Numbered from the stretch's first letter, positions 1 through 9,259 are shown. The stretch is DNA of 64,000 nucleotides from Robbsia sp. KACC 23696 (GCF_039852015.1 NZ_CP156626.1:1584249-1648248), one strand, 5' to 3'. Translations and numbers: made by a program. The notes: generated from the sequence alone by a model not told the origin.

Positions 1-239
1 GGCGTATAAAACACGACCGGCGACACCATCGGCGAATTCGCGCCGGCGGGTGAGCCGGCGGTACGCCGCGTGCAGCCGATTTCCCGGCCTTCCAGCACAT
101 CATGCACCGCGTCTTCGCAACGGCCACAGCAGCTGGCGACACCATGTTCAAATTGCAGCGCGTCGAACGTATTGTTCCCAGCTTCGATCGAAGCCCGCAG
201 CTGCCGGTCCGAAATTGCCTTGCACACACAAACGATCAT
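1..239 (-). CDS. bfd: Bacterioferritin-associated ferredoxin Bfd (3' end outside window)
   Basis: This gene is read on the minus strand from ATG at 237-239 and runs off the left edge, so its C-terminus is missing. The translation begins MIVCVCKAISDRQL and carries cysteines at 4, 6, 38 and 41 (CVC, then CCGRC), exactly the [2Fe-2S] ligand positions of E. coli Bfd. The family delivers electrons to bacterioferritin to release stored iron in the cytoplasm. The visible part (79 codons) already equals or exceeds the usual 64-73 residues, so the protein has a somewhat extended tail. A Fur-box-like site lies just upstream and bacterioferritin is close by, which fits induction under iron limitation. 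Confidence 0.93.
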   Translation of the reverse strand, partial: MIVCVCKAISDRQLRASIEAGNNTFDALQFEHGVASCCGRCEDAVHDVLEGREIGCTRRTAGSPAGANSPMVSPVVFYT

Positions 240-269
240 AATGGGCCACCGCCCCTAAAAGCCGTTAAT

Positions 270-288
270 GCGAATTATTATCATTCAT
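270..288 (-). promoter_or_regulatory. Putative Fur box upstream of bfd
   Basis: On the minus strand this reads ATGAATGATAATAATTCGC, which matches the 19-bp Fur consensus GATAATGATAATCATTATC at 13 positions, including an unbroken AATGATAAT. It sits about 30 bp upstream of the bfd start codon. Fur repression of bfd is established in E. coli; here it is inferred from the motif and its location. Confidence 0.7.
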
Positions 289-364
289 TGTTCGCGGCTT
301 GGCAAGATGCAAAGAATATCCTTACCGGATGTGTTGTGACACAGAACGCACAGTGCCTGGCGGC

Positions 365-1231
365 TCAGCGCAAGCTGAGAAACGGGCGATCCTGGGCGGT
401 GAGCGGTGACGAAATATCGACGGTGCGGGCCGGTGCGAGAGGTGCGGAGAACGCCTGCTGGGCCAGCCAGTCGAGGGCCGTCGTATCGCCGGTGCAGTAG
501 AGGGTGAGGGCCGCGGGCGTGCCGGCGGCGATCGTCATCGGCGTCGCTTGCGCCCTCAGATCGTGCTTGTCGAGGCGACGGCCGAGTTGCTGGGCGACCG
601 GGAGGCCGTTGTCGATGATCGTTAGCTTCCCGCCAGTGAGTTCGTCGATCAGCGGCGCGAGGAAGGGGTAGTGCGTGCAACCGAGCGCCAGTGTGTCGGC
701 GCCGGCATCGAGCATCGGCAGCAGATAGTCGAGCAGGCGGGCGCGCAGCGCCGGGGAATCCAGATCGCGGGATTCGATCGCTTCGACCAGGCCGTGGCCT
801 GCCGTGCAGATCAGTTGCGTGGTACCGGCGTATTCGGTGACCAGGCGCTGGAAGCTGCTACTGCGCAGCGTGCCCGCCGTGGCCAGCACCCCAGCGACGC
901 CGGTGCGCGAGCCGGCAGCGGCCGGTTTGACCCCGGGTTCGACGCCGATGACCGGCACCTGCAGCGCATCGCGCAAGGCACCGACGGCGATCGTCGTCGC
1001 CGTATTGCAGGCGACGACGACGGCTTTCGCGCCATGCGACACGAGCCATGCACCGATCGCGAGCGTGCGATCGACGATGAAGGCCTCGCTGCGGTCCCCA
1101 TAGGGGTTATAGCGGGCGTCGGCGCAATACAGAAGCAATTCGTCCGGCAAGGTCTGCCGGATGGCGCGCAGGACGGACAGACCGCCCACGCCGGAATCGA
1201 ATACGCCCACCGGCGCGTTGTTCCCGGCCAT
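365..1231 (-). CDS. murI: Glutamate racemase
   Basis: The 288-residue cytoplasmic enzyme interconverts L- and D-glutamate to supply D-Glu for peptidoglycan. It shows the family landmarks: the DSGVGGLSV motif at residues 12-20 and the two catalytic cysteines in VACNTAT (Cys75) and LGCTHYP (Cys185). The length is typical. The start codon lies 6 bp after the stop of bfr, so bfr and murI are probably co-transcribed, an arrangement with no obvious functional link. Confidence 0.96.
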   Translation of the reverse strand: MAGNNAPVGVFDSGVGGLSVLRAIRQTLPDELLLYCADARYNPYGDRSEAFIVDRTLAIGAWLVSHGAKAVVVACNTATTIAVGALRDALQVPVIGVEPGVKPAAAGSRTGVAGVLATAGTLRSSSFQRLVTEYAGTTQLICTAGHGLVEAIESRDLDSPALRARLLDYLLPMLDAGADTLALGCTHYPFLAPLIDELTGGKLTIIDNGLPVAQQLGRRLDKHDLRAQATPMTIAAGTPAALTLYCTGDTTALDWLAQQAFSAPLAPARTVDISSPLTAQDRPFLSLR

Positions 1232-1237
1232 TGTCGC

Positions 1238-1717
1238 TTACGGGTTGATGCCGCCCATGGCGCTTTGCAGATAGTTCGGCAGCGTCAACTTGGCGACCAG
1301 TTCGATCTGCGTTTCCAGCCAGTCGATATGTTCTTCGGTGTCGTCCAGGATGCGCTGGAAGATTTCGCGGGAGACGAAGTCGCGGACCGATTCACAGTAG
1401 GCGATCGATTCCTTGCAGGTGGCTTGCGACAGGTATTCCAGCTTCAGATCGTTCGCCAGAATCTCAGGCGTGTCCTCGCCGACGAGCAGCTTGTGCAGAT
1501 CTTGCAGATTCGGCAGTCCGTCCAGCATGAAGATCCGCTGGATCAACCAGTCGGCGTGCTTCATTTCGCCGATCGATTCGTCGTATTCCTTCTTGCCTAG
1601 CGTTTCCAGACCCCAGTGCTTGTACATGCGGGCATGCAGGAAATACTGGTTGATCGCCGTCAGTTCGTTCTTGAGCTGGGCGTTCAGGTATTCGACGACT
1701 TTCGGGTCGCTTTTCAT
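1238..1717 (-). CDS. bfr: Bacterioferritin
   Basis: This 159-residue protein is the subunit of the 24-mer iron-storage ferritin that binds haem through Met52 (in EMKHAD). Ferroxidase ligands Glu18, Glu51, His54, Glu94 and His130 are in place by count against E. coli Bfr. The position equivalent to E. coli Glu127 is Thr127 (sequence [11 protein letters not shown]), with Glu128 and Glu129 next to it, so the second bridging carboxylate may be shifted. An AGGA sequence precedes the ATG. It is the first gene of a bfr-murI unit, with bfd downstream. Confidence 0.96.
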   Translation of the reverse strand: MKSDPKVVEYLNAQLKNELTAINQYFLHARMYKHWGLETLGKKEYDESIGEMKHADWLIQRIFMLDGLPNLQDLHKLLVGEDTPEILANDLKLEYLSQATCKESIAYCESVRDFVSREIFQRILDDTEEHIDWLETQIELVAKLTLPNYLQSAMGGINP

Positions 1718-2141
1718 AGGGGGACAATTCCTGGTTAAACACGCTGCCGGAAGTGGCGATCGGGCAAAGCCGAAGGGCGGCAGGCAGGTCCGTTGACCCG
1801 GCAGGCCGTGCGCTCGCTACCCGGGGCGGTGGGTGACGATACTTTCCGCATTACAGGGAATGCGCACACATTAATCGCTCAGGCCGAAAAAGCCAAGCCT
1901 TTTACCCCGGGAGCGCGAGAATATCGCCCTAACTCCGGTTATCAACGTGTTAATTTCGTGAAACAGGTCCGTAAATGCATGGCGAAGCGCAAATCGTATC
2001 CATTCGCATTTGTTTTCGGTTCCGCGATGACTGGAGCCAGGGCCCGATCCTGACGGGCATCCGTCTTGACGCGAACATGACCGCGTCAAGACGATGCCAT
2101 CAGGTCAGGCGCATGAGGCCAAGCCCGTCAGGCCGGCAGCC
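1718..2141. other. Intergenic region upstream of bfr, downstream of the fumarase gene
   Basis: This 424-bp stretch should carry the bfr promoter. No convincing open reading frame was found. It contains one clear structure, a perfect 12-bp inverted repeat at 2062-2093, and a weak Fur-like match at 1989-2007 (11 of 19 positions) that is too far from bfr to be called. Nothing else stands out. Confidence 0.5.
2062..2093. repeat. Perfect 12-bp inverted repeat (stem-loop)
   Basis: CGTCTTGACGCG and its exact reverse complement flank an 8-nt spacer (AACATGAC). The hairpin lies about 50 bp beyond the end of the fumarase gene, but no T-tract follows on either strand, so a simple rho-independent terminator is not supported. 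It could be an mRNA 3' stabilising hairpin or an operator. Confidence 0.5.
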
Positions 2142-3665
2142 TCAGGCCGTGGCGACCGGGATTTTGCCGATTTTCGCCTGCCATTCCTTCGGGCCGGTCT
2201 GGTGCACCGAGGTGCCGTTCGAATCCACGGCGACGGTGACCGGCATGTCCTCGACCTCGAATTCGTAGATGGCTTCCATGCCCAGATCCTCGAACGCGAC
2301 GACGCGTGCCTTGCGGATCGCCTTCGACACCAGATAAGCGGCGCCCCCGACGGCCATCAGATAAGCAGCCTTGCTCGCGCGGATCGCCTCGATTGCCAGC
2401 GGGCCACGCTCGGCCTTGCCGATCATCGAAATCAGACCGGTCTGCGTCAGCATCATCCCGGTGAACTTATCCATGCGCGTGGCCGTCGTCGGACCGGCAG
2501 GGCCGACCGCTTCATCGCGCACCGGATCGACCGGGCCGACGTAGTAGATGACCTTGTTCGTGAAGTCGACCGGCAGCTTTTCGCCCTTTGCCAGCATGTC
2601 GGCAATGCGCTTGTGGGCGGCGTCGCGGCCCGTCAGCATCTTGCCCGACAGCAGCAGCGTCTGGCCCGGCTTCCACGCCGTGACCTGCTCCGGCGTCAGC
2701 GTGTCGAGGTCGACGCGCTGGCTGGTCTTCGTATCCGGCGCCCATTGCACCTTCGGCCAGGCATCCAGCGGCGGCGGCGTCAGTTCCGCCACGCCACTGC
2801 CGTCGAGCACGAAGTGCGCATGACGCGTGGCCGCGCAATTCGGAATGATGGCGACCGGCTTCGACGCGGCGTGCGTCGGCGCGGCGAGGATCTTGATGTC
2901 GAGGACCGTGGCGAGGCCGCCCAGACCTTGCGCGCCGATACCGAGCGCATTGACCTTTTCGTACAGTTCGACGCGCAGTTCCTCGATCCAGTCCTGCGGG
3001 CCCCGCGCGATGATGTCCTGAATGTCGATCGATTCCATCAACGATTCCTTGGCCATCACCATCGCTTTTTCCGCGGTGCCGCCAATACCGATGCCGAGCA
3101 TCCCCGGCGGGCACCAGCCGGCGCCCATCGTCGGTACCGTCTTCAACACCCAATCGACGATCGAATCGGACGGATTCAGCATCGCCAGCTTGCTCTTGTT
3201 CTCCGAGCCGCCGCCCTTTGCCGCTACTTGAACGTCGACCTTGTCGCCGGGAACGATCTCATAGTGGATCACGGCCGGCGTGTTGTCGGTGGTGTTCTTG
3301 CGGCCGCCTTCGGGCGGGCTGACGATGGAGGCGCGCAGCACGTTGTCTGGGTGCGTATAGCCGCGTCGCACGCCTTCGTTGATCATGTCCGTGACGCTCA
3401 TCGTTGCGCCGTCCCAGCGAACGTCCATGCCGACCTTGACGAAGACGGTGACGATGCCGGTGTCCTGGCAGATCGGGCGCTTGCCTTCGGCGCACATCCG
3501 GCTGTTGGTCAGGATTTGTGCGATGGCATCCTTCGCCGCAGGGCTGGCCTCGCGCTCGTAGGCGCGGCCCAATGCCTGGATATAGTCGAGCGGATGGTAA
3601 TAGCTGATGTATTGCAGCGAATCCGCAATGCTCTGGATCAGGTCTTCCTGCTTGATGACGGTCAT
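2142..3665 (-). CDS. Class I fumarate hydratase (4Fe-4S)
   Basis: The 507-residue protein resembles class I (FumA/FumB-type) fumarases, in which the alpha and beta regions are fused in one chain. They hydrate fumarate to L-malate in the TCA cycle using an oxygen-sensitive [4Fe-4S] cluster. Recognisable segments are GRMAKGE-like beta-region sequence (GKMLTGRDAAHKR), the NHCA-type CAATRHAHF stretch, and YYVGPVDPVRDEAVGPAGPTT near the C-terminus. Translation is open 46 codons further upstream, but MTVIKQEDLIQSIADSLQYISYY is the conserved N-terminus, so the start at 3663-3665 is preferred. It is transcribed divergently from acsA. Confidence 0.93.
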   Translation of the reverse strand: MTVIKQEDLIQSIADSLQYISYYHPLDYIQALGRAYEREASPAAKDAIAQILTNSRMCAEGKRPICQDTGIVTVFVKVGMDVRWDGATMSVTDMINEGVRRGYTHPDNVLRASIVSPPEGGRKNTTDNTPAVIHYEIVPGDKVDVQVAAKGGGSENKSKLAMLNPSDSIVDWVLKTVPTMGAGWCPPGMLGIGIGGTAEKAMVMAKESLMESIDIQDIIARGPQDWIEELRVELYEKVNALGIGAQGLGGLATVLDIKILAAPTHAASKPVAIIPNCAATRHAHFVLDGSGVAELTPPPLDAWPKVQWAPDTKTSQRVDLDTLTPEQVTAWKPGQTLLLSGKMLTGRDAAHKRIADMLAKGEKLPVDFTNKVIYYVGPVDPVRDEAVGPAGPTTATRMDKFTGMMLTQTGLISMIGKAERGPLAIEAIRASKAAYLMAVGGAAYLVSKAIRKARVVAFEDLGMEAIYEFEVEDMPVTVAVDSNGTSVHQTGPKEWQAKIGKIPVATA

Positions 3666-3887
3666 GTTCGTATCGTGGGATGGAAAAACGGACAGGGGGA
3701 GAGGGGTTTCATTTTTGGGCGGTATTGTACCGCGTGCGGCGCCCCGGTGCGGCATCTCGCCGCACGATGAACGGCGATCGGCCCCGATGCGCAGCTTTGT
3801 CACTTCTGCGGCTGCCCGGCGGGGCGTAAGATTGGGGTAAGAGGCAGCACTTATAGTATTTGGACTAACAAAAAAAGGAGACAGGCA

Positions 3888-5870
3888 ATGACGGCGATCG
3901 AGTCAGTCATGCACGAACATCGTGTATTCCCGCCGGCGCCGGAGGTGTCGCAGCACGCCGCGATCGCCGGCATGGAGGCCTACCGCGCATTGGTCGCGGA
4001 GGCGGAACGTGATTACGAAGGATTCTGGGCGCGGCTCGCCCGCGAGGGGCTGACGTGGCAAAGCCCGTTCACGCAAACGCTGGATGAATCGCAGGCGCCG
4101 TTTTATCGCTGGTTCGCCGATGGCAAGCTCAATGCGTCCTACAACTGCCTGGATCGTCATATTGACGCTGGTCATGGCGATCGGACGGCGGTGATTTTCG
4201 AGGCCGACGACGGCGCGGTTCGCTCGGTCAGCTATCGTGCGCTGCGCGACGACGTTAGCCGGATGGCGAATGCCTTGAAGGCGCAAGGTGTCCGCAAGGG
4301 CGATCGCGTCGTGATCTATATGCCGATGTCGGTCGAGGGCGTGGTGGCGATGCAAGCCTGCGCGCGTATCGGTGCGACGCATTCGGTGGTGTTCGGCGGC
4401 TTCTCGTCGAAGTCGCTCAACGAGCGGATCGTCGATGCCAAAGCCGTCGCCGTGATTACCGCGGACGAGCAGGTACGCGGCGGCCGGACCTTGCCCTTGA
4501 AAGCGATCGTCGACGAGGCGCTGGCCGCGGGCGGCACCGACGCAGTACGGTCGGTGATCGTCTATCGCCGCACCGGTGGCGACGTGGCGTGGGATGCCAA
4601 TCGTGACCTGTGGTTGCATGAGGTGATGGCGGCGCAATCGCCCGAGTGCGAGCCGGAATGGGTCGATGCCGAGCATCCGCTGTTCATCCTCTATACGTCG
4701 GGGTCCACCGGCAAGCCGAAGGGCGTGCAGCACAGCACGGCCGGTTATCTGTTGTGGGCGCTGCAGACGATGCGATGGTCCTTCGACATCAAGCCGTCCG
4801 ACGTCTATTGGTGCACCGCCGATATCGGTTGGATCACCGGTCACAGCTACATCTGCTATGGCCCGACCGCGGCCGGGACCACGCAGGTCATTTTCGAAGG
4901 CGTGCCGACTTATCCGGACGCCGCGCGATTCTGGCGCATGATCGAAGCGCACAAGGTCAGCGTGTTCTATACGGCGCCGACGGCGATCCGTTCGCTGATC
5001 AAGTACGCCGATGCCGACAAGGCGGTGCATCCGCGGCAGTTCGATCTGTCGTCGCTGCGCATCCTCGGTACCGTCGGCGAGCCGATCAATCCGGAAGCCT
5101 GGATGTGGTACTACGAACAGGTGGGCGGCAGCCGTTGTCCGGTGATCGATACGTTCTGGCAGACCGAGACGGGCGGCCATGTGATCGCGCCGATGCCGGG
5201 CGCGACGCCCTTGGTGCCCGGTTCCTGTACCTTGCCGCTGCCAGGCATCGCCGCGGCCGTCGTCGACGAGACCGGTCAGGACGTGGCCGACGGACAGGGT
5301 GGGATTCTCGTCATCAAACGGCCCTGGCCAGCCATGTTGCGCACCGTCTGGGGTGATCCGGAACGTTTCAAGAAGAGCTATTTCCCGGAAGAGCTGGGCG
5401 GCACGCTGTACCTTGCCGGCGACGGCGCGGTACGCAATAAGGAGACCGGCTATTTCACGATCATGGGCCGGATCGACGATGTGCTGAATGTGTCGGGACA
5501 TCGGATGGGCACGATGGAAATCGAATCGGCGCTGGTGTCGCATCCGCTGGTGGCAGAGGCCGCCGTGGTAGGGCGGCCGGACGACACGACCGGCGAGGCA
5601 ATCGTCTCCTTTGTCGTGCTGAAGGGCGCCCGGCCAATGGGCGATGACGCGAAGGCCATCGCCAACGAATTGCGGGCCTGGGTCGGCAAGCAGATCGGAC
5701 CGATCGCCAAGCCGAAGGACATCCGCTTCGGCGACAACCTGCCGAAGACGCGCTCGGGAAAAATCATGCGGCGCCTGCTGCGTGGCCTGGCAAAGGGCGA
5801 GACGGCCGTGCAGGATACGTCGACGCTCGAGAACCCGGCGATCCTGGAGCAACTCGGCGAGTCGGTCTGA
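3888..5870 (+). CDS. acsA: Acetyl-CoA synthetase
   Basis: The 660-residue AMP-forming enzyme converts acetate, ATP and CoA to acetyl-CoA. The ATP-binding loop [11 protein letters not shown] lies at about residues 268-278, the FWQTETGG motif follows around 423-430, and the C-terminal [11 protein letters not shown] places the catalytic, acetylation-regulated lysine at 625. The tryptophan in FWQTETGG argues for acetate rather than longer acids, though propionate use cannot be excluded. An AAGGAG Shine-Dalgarno lies 7 bp before the ATG. The symporter genes follow immediately, like the acs-yjcH-actP order in enterics. Confidence 0.95.
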   Translation: MTAIESVMHEHRVFPPAPEVSQHAAIAGMEAYRALVAEAERDYEGFWARLAREGLTWQSPFTQTLDESQAPFYRWFADGKLNASYNCLDRHIDAGHGDRTAVIFEADDGAVRSVSYRALRDDVSRMANALKAQGVRKGDRVVIYMPMSVEGVVAMQACARIGATHSVVFGGFSSKSLNERIVDAKAVAVITADEQVRGGRTLPLKAIVDEALAAGGTDAVRSVIVYRRTGGDVAWDANRDLWLHEVMAAQSPECEPEWVDAEHPLFILYTSGSTGKPKGVQHSTAGYLLWALQTMRWSFDIKPSDVYWCTADIGWITGHSYICYGPTAAGTTQVIFEGVPTYPDAARFWRMIEAHKVSVFYTAPTAIRSLIKYADADKAVHPRQFDLSSLRILGTVGEPINPEAWMWYYEQVGGSRCPVIDTFWQTETGGHVIAPMPGATPLVPGSCTLPLPGIAAAVVDETGQDVADGQGGILVIKRPWPAMLRTVWGDPERFKKSYFPEELGGTLYLAGDGAVRNKETGYFTIMGRIDDVLNVSGHRMGTMEIESALVSHPLVAEAAVVGRPDDTTGEAIVSFVVLKGARPMGDDAKAIANELRAWVGKQIGPIAKPKDIRFGDNLPKTRSGKIMRRLLRGLAKGETAVQDTSTLENPAILEQLGESV

Positions 5871-5871
5871 C

Positions 5872-6249
5872 GTGACGCCGTCGGGGCACATCCGCGCGGC
5901 GCAGGCCGCCCGGCAACACTGGCGCGTGTCGCTGGCGGCGACATCCGGCGTCCTGGCGCTGAGTGCGATCGTGTCCTTCGCGCCGCCCTTGTTGGTGCAT
6001 TGGCTCGCGTCGTTCGCCGTCGATGTCACGGTGGCGGGTACGCCCTGGCCCTATTTCATCGGTGCCCAGGGGGCGGTGCTCGCCTTTGTGGTCCTGGTGA
6101 TCGCCTATATCGTCATCATGTCGCGAGCCGATCGACGCTATCGCGATGCGTTGCGCGATGCGGCGGAGATGCCTGACGCGACAGCGGCGCACGGTGTTGA
6201 AGATCGCGATCGCACCGGTGATCGCGACTTCGAGTCCGGCACACAATGA
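5872..6249 (+). CDS. DUF4212 small subunit of Na+/solute symporter
   Basis: The 125-residue protein starts at GTG, one base after the acsA stop, because no in-frame ATG gives a suitable N-terminus. It contains QHWRVSLAATSGVLALS and a second hydrophobic stretch (FIGAQGAVLAFVVLVIAYIVIMSRADRRYR), the two-transmembrane plan of DUF4212 proteins that accompany VC_2705-type symporters. The tail after residue 90 is charged and hydrophilic. Its stop overlaps the next start (ATGA), so the two are translationally coupled. The transported substrate is probably acetate or another short acid, judged from the neighbours. Confidence 0.85.
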   Translation: MTPSGHIRAAQAARQHWRVSLAATSGVLALSAIVSFAPPLLVHWLASFAVDVTVAGTPWPYFIGAQGAVLAFVVLVIAYIVIMSRADRRYRDALRDAAEMPDATAAHGVEDRDRTGDRDFESGTQ

Positions 6250-8297
6250 GCCGCAGCGCGATCCTGGCGTTGCGATATGCCTGCTTCACGCTCGGCTTGT
6301 TCGGCTTCACCGGCGTGCTGTATCTGCTGGAACGCCGCTATGGCGGCGGCGCATGGATCGCCTATCTCTTTCTTTTTCTGACACTGGCCGTTTATGCGGT
6401 GATCGGGATGCTGTCCCGAACCTCGAATCCCCACGAATACTATCTCGCGGGCCAGCGCGTACCGGCTGTCTTCAATGGCATGGCGACCGCGGCCGATTGG
6501 CTGTCCGCCGCCTCCTTTATCGGTCTGGCCGGTTCCTTGTTCGCGACCGGCTATCAAGGGCTGGCCTATATCGTCGGTTGGACCGGCGGCTTTTGCCTCG
6601 TGGCGGTGCTGCTCGCGCCGTATGTGCGCAAGATGTCGCGCTACACCATCCCCGATTTCCTGGCGAGCCGCTACGACAGCGGTGCGGTACGCATCATCGC
6701 CGTCGTGGCGACGATGCTCTGTTCCTTTGTCTATCTGGTTGCGCAGATTCAGGGCGTGGGCCTCATTGCCGCGCACTTCATCGGCGTCGATGTCAGTGTC
6801 GGGATCGTCTTCGGTCTGGCGGGGATCCTCGTCTGTTCTTTCCTCGGTGGCATGCGCGCAGTGACGTGGACGCAAGTCGCGCAATACGTGATTCTGATCG
6901 TCGCGATGTTGTTGACGGTGTCTCTCGTCGGGCACCGCGCCGGGCTGGGCTGGGTGCCGCAGTTGCACTACGGTCAGGTCTATCAGCGCGTGGCCGCCTT
7001 GGAAGCGGATCTGCGCAATGGAAGCGGACGCGGTGCCGGAGAGCCGCAGGCCCGGGCCGCCTATCGGCGCGCCGCCGATGTCCTGCAGCAGGAAATCGAT
7101 GGTTTGCCGGCAAGTTGGACCGCGCAAAAACAGCGGCGCATGCAGGCGGTGACGGCGGCTCGCGAGCGCAATGCATCGCTGCGGGAAATCGGCGGCCTGC
7201 AACAGTTTCTCGATGCCTTGCCGGCGAGTCCGGAGCAGGCACGTCGGACGTGGGCACGGGAGCGTGATGCCTTGCTGCGGCAGGCGCAAGCGCCGGCCTC
7301 GACGCGGGTGGGGCGGCCGGACGCCAGCGGCGACAGCGAACGGCCGCGTGGCGGTGCCGATACGATCAATTTCATCGCGCTGGTGATGTCGCTGACATTG
7401 GGCACCGCGAGTCTGCCGCATATCCTGACCCGGTACGCGACCGCGCCGAACGTCGGTTCCGCGCGCAGCGCCGTCGGATGGACGCTGTTTTTTATCAGCC
7501 TGTTTTACCTGAGCGTGCCGGTATTGGCGCTGCTGGTGAAGCTGGCCTTGATGGAAAGCCTGCCGGGACGATCGCTCGCCCATCTGCCTGACTGGATTGT
7601 GCAATGGCAGCAGGCCACACCGCCGACGCAACCGCTGGTTCGCGTCGACGACCTGCTGCACGACGGCATATTGCACTGGGCCGGACTCGCCATGCAGCCG
7701 GATATGGTCGTGCTGGCGGCCCCGGAGATCGCGGGCCTGCCGTATGTGATCACAGGCTTGATTGCGGCCGGTGCGCTCGCCGCTGCGTTATCGACGGCCG
7801 ACGGGCTCTTGCTTACTATCGCCAATGTCCTGTCGCACGATGTCTATTACAAGCTGCTGGCGTCGCGCAGCAGTGCGCATCGACAAGTGATGTTGTCGAA
7901 GTTTCTATTGCTCGGGGTCGCGCTGGCGGCTGCATGGTTGGCGTCGATGAATGGCGGCGACATCCTGTTCATTGTGGGCGCGGCCTTTTCCCTCGCGGCA
8001 TCCGGCCTGTTTCCAGCCTTGGTGCTAGGTGTGTTCTGGGAGCGGATGACGACGCGCGGCGCGGTGGCGGCAATGGTCGCGGGACTCGCGGTCTGCGTCT
8101 ACTATCTTTTCCGCGCCCATCCGAGCTTCGCCCATGTGCTGCACCTCGCACCTCAGACGTGGTTCCGCGTTGCGGCGGGCAGCGCCGGCGTATTCGGCGT
8201 GCCGGTGGGATTCGTCGTCGGTATCGCGGCAAGCCTGTGCGATACGCCACCAGGCGAGGTCATGCGCGAACGCGTGCGTTGGATGCGGCTGCCTTGA
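6246..8297 (+). CDS. Sodium:solute symporter (VC_2705/ActP-like), large subunit
   Basis: This 683-residue inner-membrane protein belongs to the SSS family. The N-terminal NPHEYYLAGQRVPAVFNGMATAADWLSAASFIG and later ALSTADGLLLTIANVLSHDVYYK are SSS hallmarks. A hydrophilic, coiled-coil-like insert of about 120 residues (roughly 240-365, rich in Ala, Arg, Glu and Gln) separates the early membrane helices from GTASLPHILTRY; such an insert is known in the large-subunit subfamily. It overlaps the DUF4212 gene by 4 bp. With acsA it likely forms a carboxylate uptake and activation unit. Confidence 0.88.
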   Translation: MSRSAILALRYACFTLGLFGFTGVLYLLERRYGGGAWIAYLFLFLTLAVYAVIGMLSRTSNPHEYYLAGQRVPAVFNGMATAADWLSAASFIGLAGSLFATGYQGLAYIVGWTGGFCLVAVLLAPYVRKMSRYTIPDFLASRYDSGAVRIIAVVATMLCSFVYLVAQIQGVGLIAAHFIGVDVSVGIVFGLAGILVCSFLGGMRAVTWTQVAQYVILIVAMLLTVSLVGHRAGLGWVPQLHYGQVYQRVAALEADLRNGSGRGAGEPQARAAYRRAADVLQQEIDGLPASWTAQKQRRMQAVTAARERNASLREIGGLQQFLDALPASPEQARRTWARERDALLRQAQAPASTRVGRPDASGDSERPRGGADTINFIALVMSLTLGTASLPHILTRYATAPNVGSARSAVGWTLFFISLFYLSVPVLALLVKLALMESLPGRSLAHLPDWIVQWQQATPPTQPLVRVDDLLHDGILHWAGLAMQPDMVVLAAPEIAGLPYVITGLIAAGALAAALSTADGLLLTIANVLSHDVYYKLLASRSSAHRQVMLSKFLLLGVALAAAWLASMNGGDILFIVGAAFSLAASGLFPALVLGVFWERMTTRGAVAAMVAGLAVCVYYLFRAHPSFAHVLHLAPQTWFRVAAGSAGVFGVPVGFVVGIAASLCDTPPGEVMRERVRWMRLP

Positions 8298-8308
8298 TGG
8301 CATTTGCT

Positions 8309-8338
8309 TTGGCATTGGCATTGGCATTGGCATTGGCA
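8309..8338. repeat. Hexanucleotide tandem repeat (TTGGCA)x5
   Basis: Five exact copies of TTGGCA begin 12 bp after the symporter stop codon, with a degenerate copy just upstream. It is a short simple-sequence repeat in the 3' flank, in the gap before the convergent effector gene. Confidence 0.9.
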
Positions 8339-8425
8339 TCAGCTTAGGCGTAGCCGCTTCGTCGCGTTTCGGAAAAAACAACGCTTGAGTCGACGCGAGC
8401 TTAATGCTTGCGCCCGCGCCCGGGC

Positions 8426-9259
8426 TTAGCGTGGTTCGTCATCGACAAAGACGTAATGCGGCTGCGTGATGTCGTCGTGTCGCGTTATCCATTCCGCGTA
8501 CGATTCCTGCAAGATCTTGGGAGAGGCTTTCGCCGCGTGCAAGGCGAAGAGATCGCAGCCTACCCACGCCTTTTGTACCCCCGTGGATAGATATTCGAAG
8601 GCGAGCGGAACACTCAGGTTCTTTTCGACGCGCAACGCATCGCAATACCAATCGAATCGCATTCGAGAGCATTCGGTGTGGGCCGAATCGATCGCTTGGG
8701 CGAAAAGGCGTTTTTGCCCAACGATGACAGTAATGGGCGTAACGTGACAAGACGTTGCGCCACTGTTGACGACCAGGGATCGATGGATGTCGCCAACCAG
8801 ACTGTCCCGCGCGAGGCTGTCGAGCGATCGTACAAAATCGGTGATGCTGGGATGAAGCTTCAGATGTAATGCGGGATGTTTCGTATTTTCATTATCGACG
8901 ATATCGACGAAATAACGTTCGAACGAGGGCGTGCCTTGCTCGCCTAGCCGGTTCGCGTATAAGAAGAAATACGGCGTTTCTTTCGCGGTTTTGATATCGA
9001 TAAGCGTTGCCAAGTAATCGGGAAGGCCAGCCAGATGACCTTTCAGTCCGTGTGGACGCGTGGGCGTTGTCGCATCGTGCCCGTGCCCCGGATTCGATAA
9101 TGTGACGGTTGACACCGTTGGGCTATCGTTTTCGTGTGCCTGTCGTGAAATCATGCAATCAGCCGCCGAGGTTTGATCGATGCTTTCCGGCAGGTCATAC
9201 GCCGGGAGGTAGGCGTTGTAGCGCGTGCATAGCAAGTTATATTGCGTGCGAAATTCCAT
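8426..9259 (-). CDS. YopJ-family (C55) acetyltransferase, predicted type III effector
   Basis: The 277-residue protein has no obvious signal peptide or membrane helix. Its core carries His172, Asp191 and Cys235, with Gln229. The spacings His-x18-Asp, 44 residues from acid to Cys, and Gln-x5-Cys-x2-Phe-x-Leu-x2-Ala are those of YopJ (His109, Glu128, Cys172). The acid is Asp, as in PopP2. The family acetylates Ser/Thr/Lys of host proteins after type III delivery. The N-terminal 75 residues are Ser/Thr/Pro/His-rich, consistent with a secretion signal. Base composition is lower in GC than its neighbours (about 55% at 8641-8700), suggesting transfer. AGGTG precedes the ATG. No hrpII box was found, and the target is unknown. 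Confidence 0.82.
   Translation of the reverse strand: MEFRTQYNLLCTRYNAYLPAYDLPESIDQTSAADCMISRQAHENDSPTVSTVTLSNPGHGHDATTPTRPHGLKGHLAGLPDYLATLIDIKTAKETPYFFLYANRLGEQGTPSFERYFVDIVDNENTKHPALHLKLHPSITDFVRSLDSLARDSLVGDIHRSLVVNSGATSCHVTPITVIVGQKRLFAQAIDSAHTECSRMRFDWYCDALRVEKNLSVPLAFEYLSTGVQKAWVGCDLFALHAAKASPKILQESYAEWITRHDDITQPHYVFVDDEPR

Noticed and set aside
1989-2007. Possible second Fur box upstream of bfr
   Set aside because: Only 11 of 19 matches and about 270 bp from the start codon.
2094-3770. Plus-strand open frame of 558 codons opposite the fumarase gene
   Set aside because: Composition typical of an antisense frame, no recognisable motif; the minus-strand fumarase is unambiguous.
3903-6029. 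Minus-strand open frame of 708 codons opposite acsA
   Set aside because: Antisense shadow of a strongly supported gene; low-complexity Arg/His-rich product.
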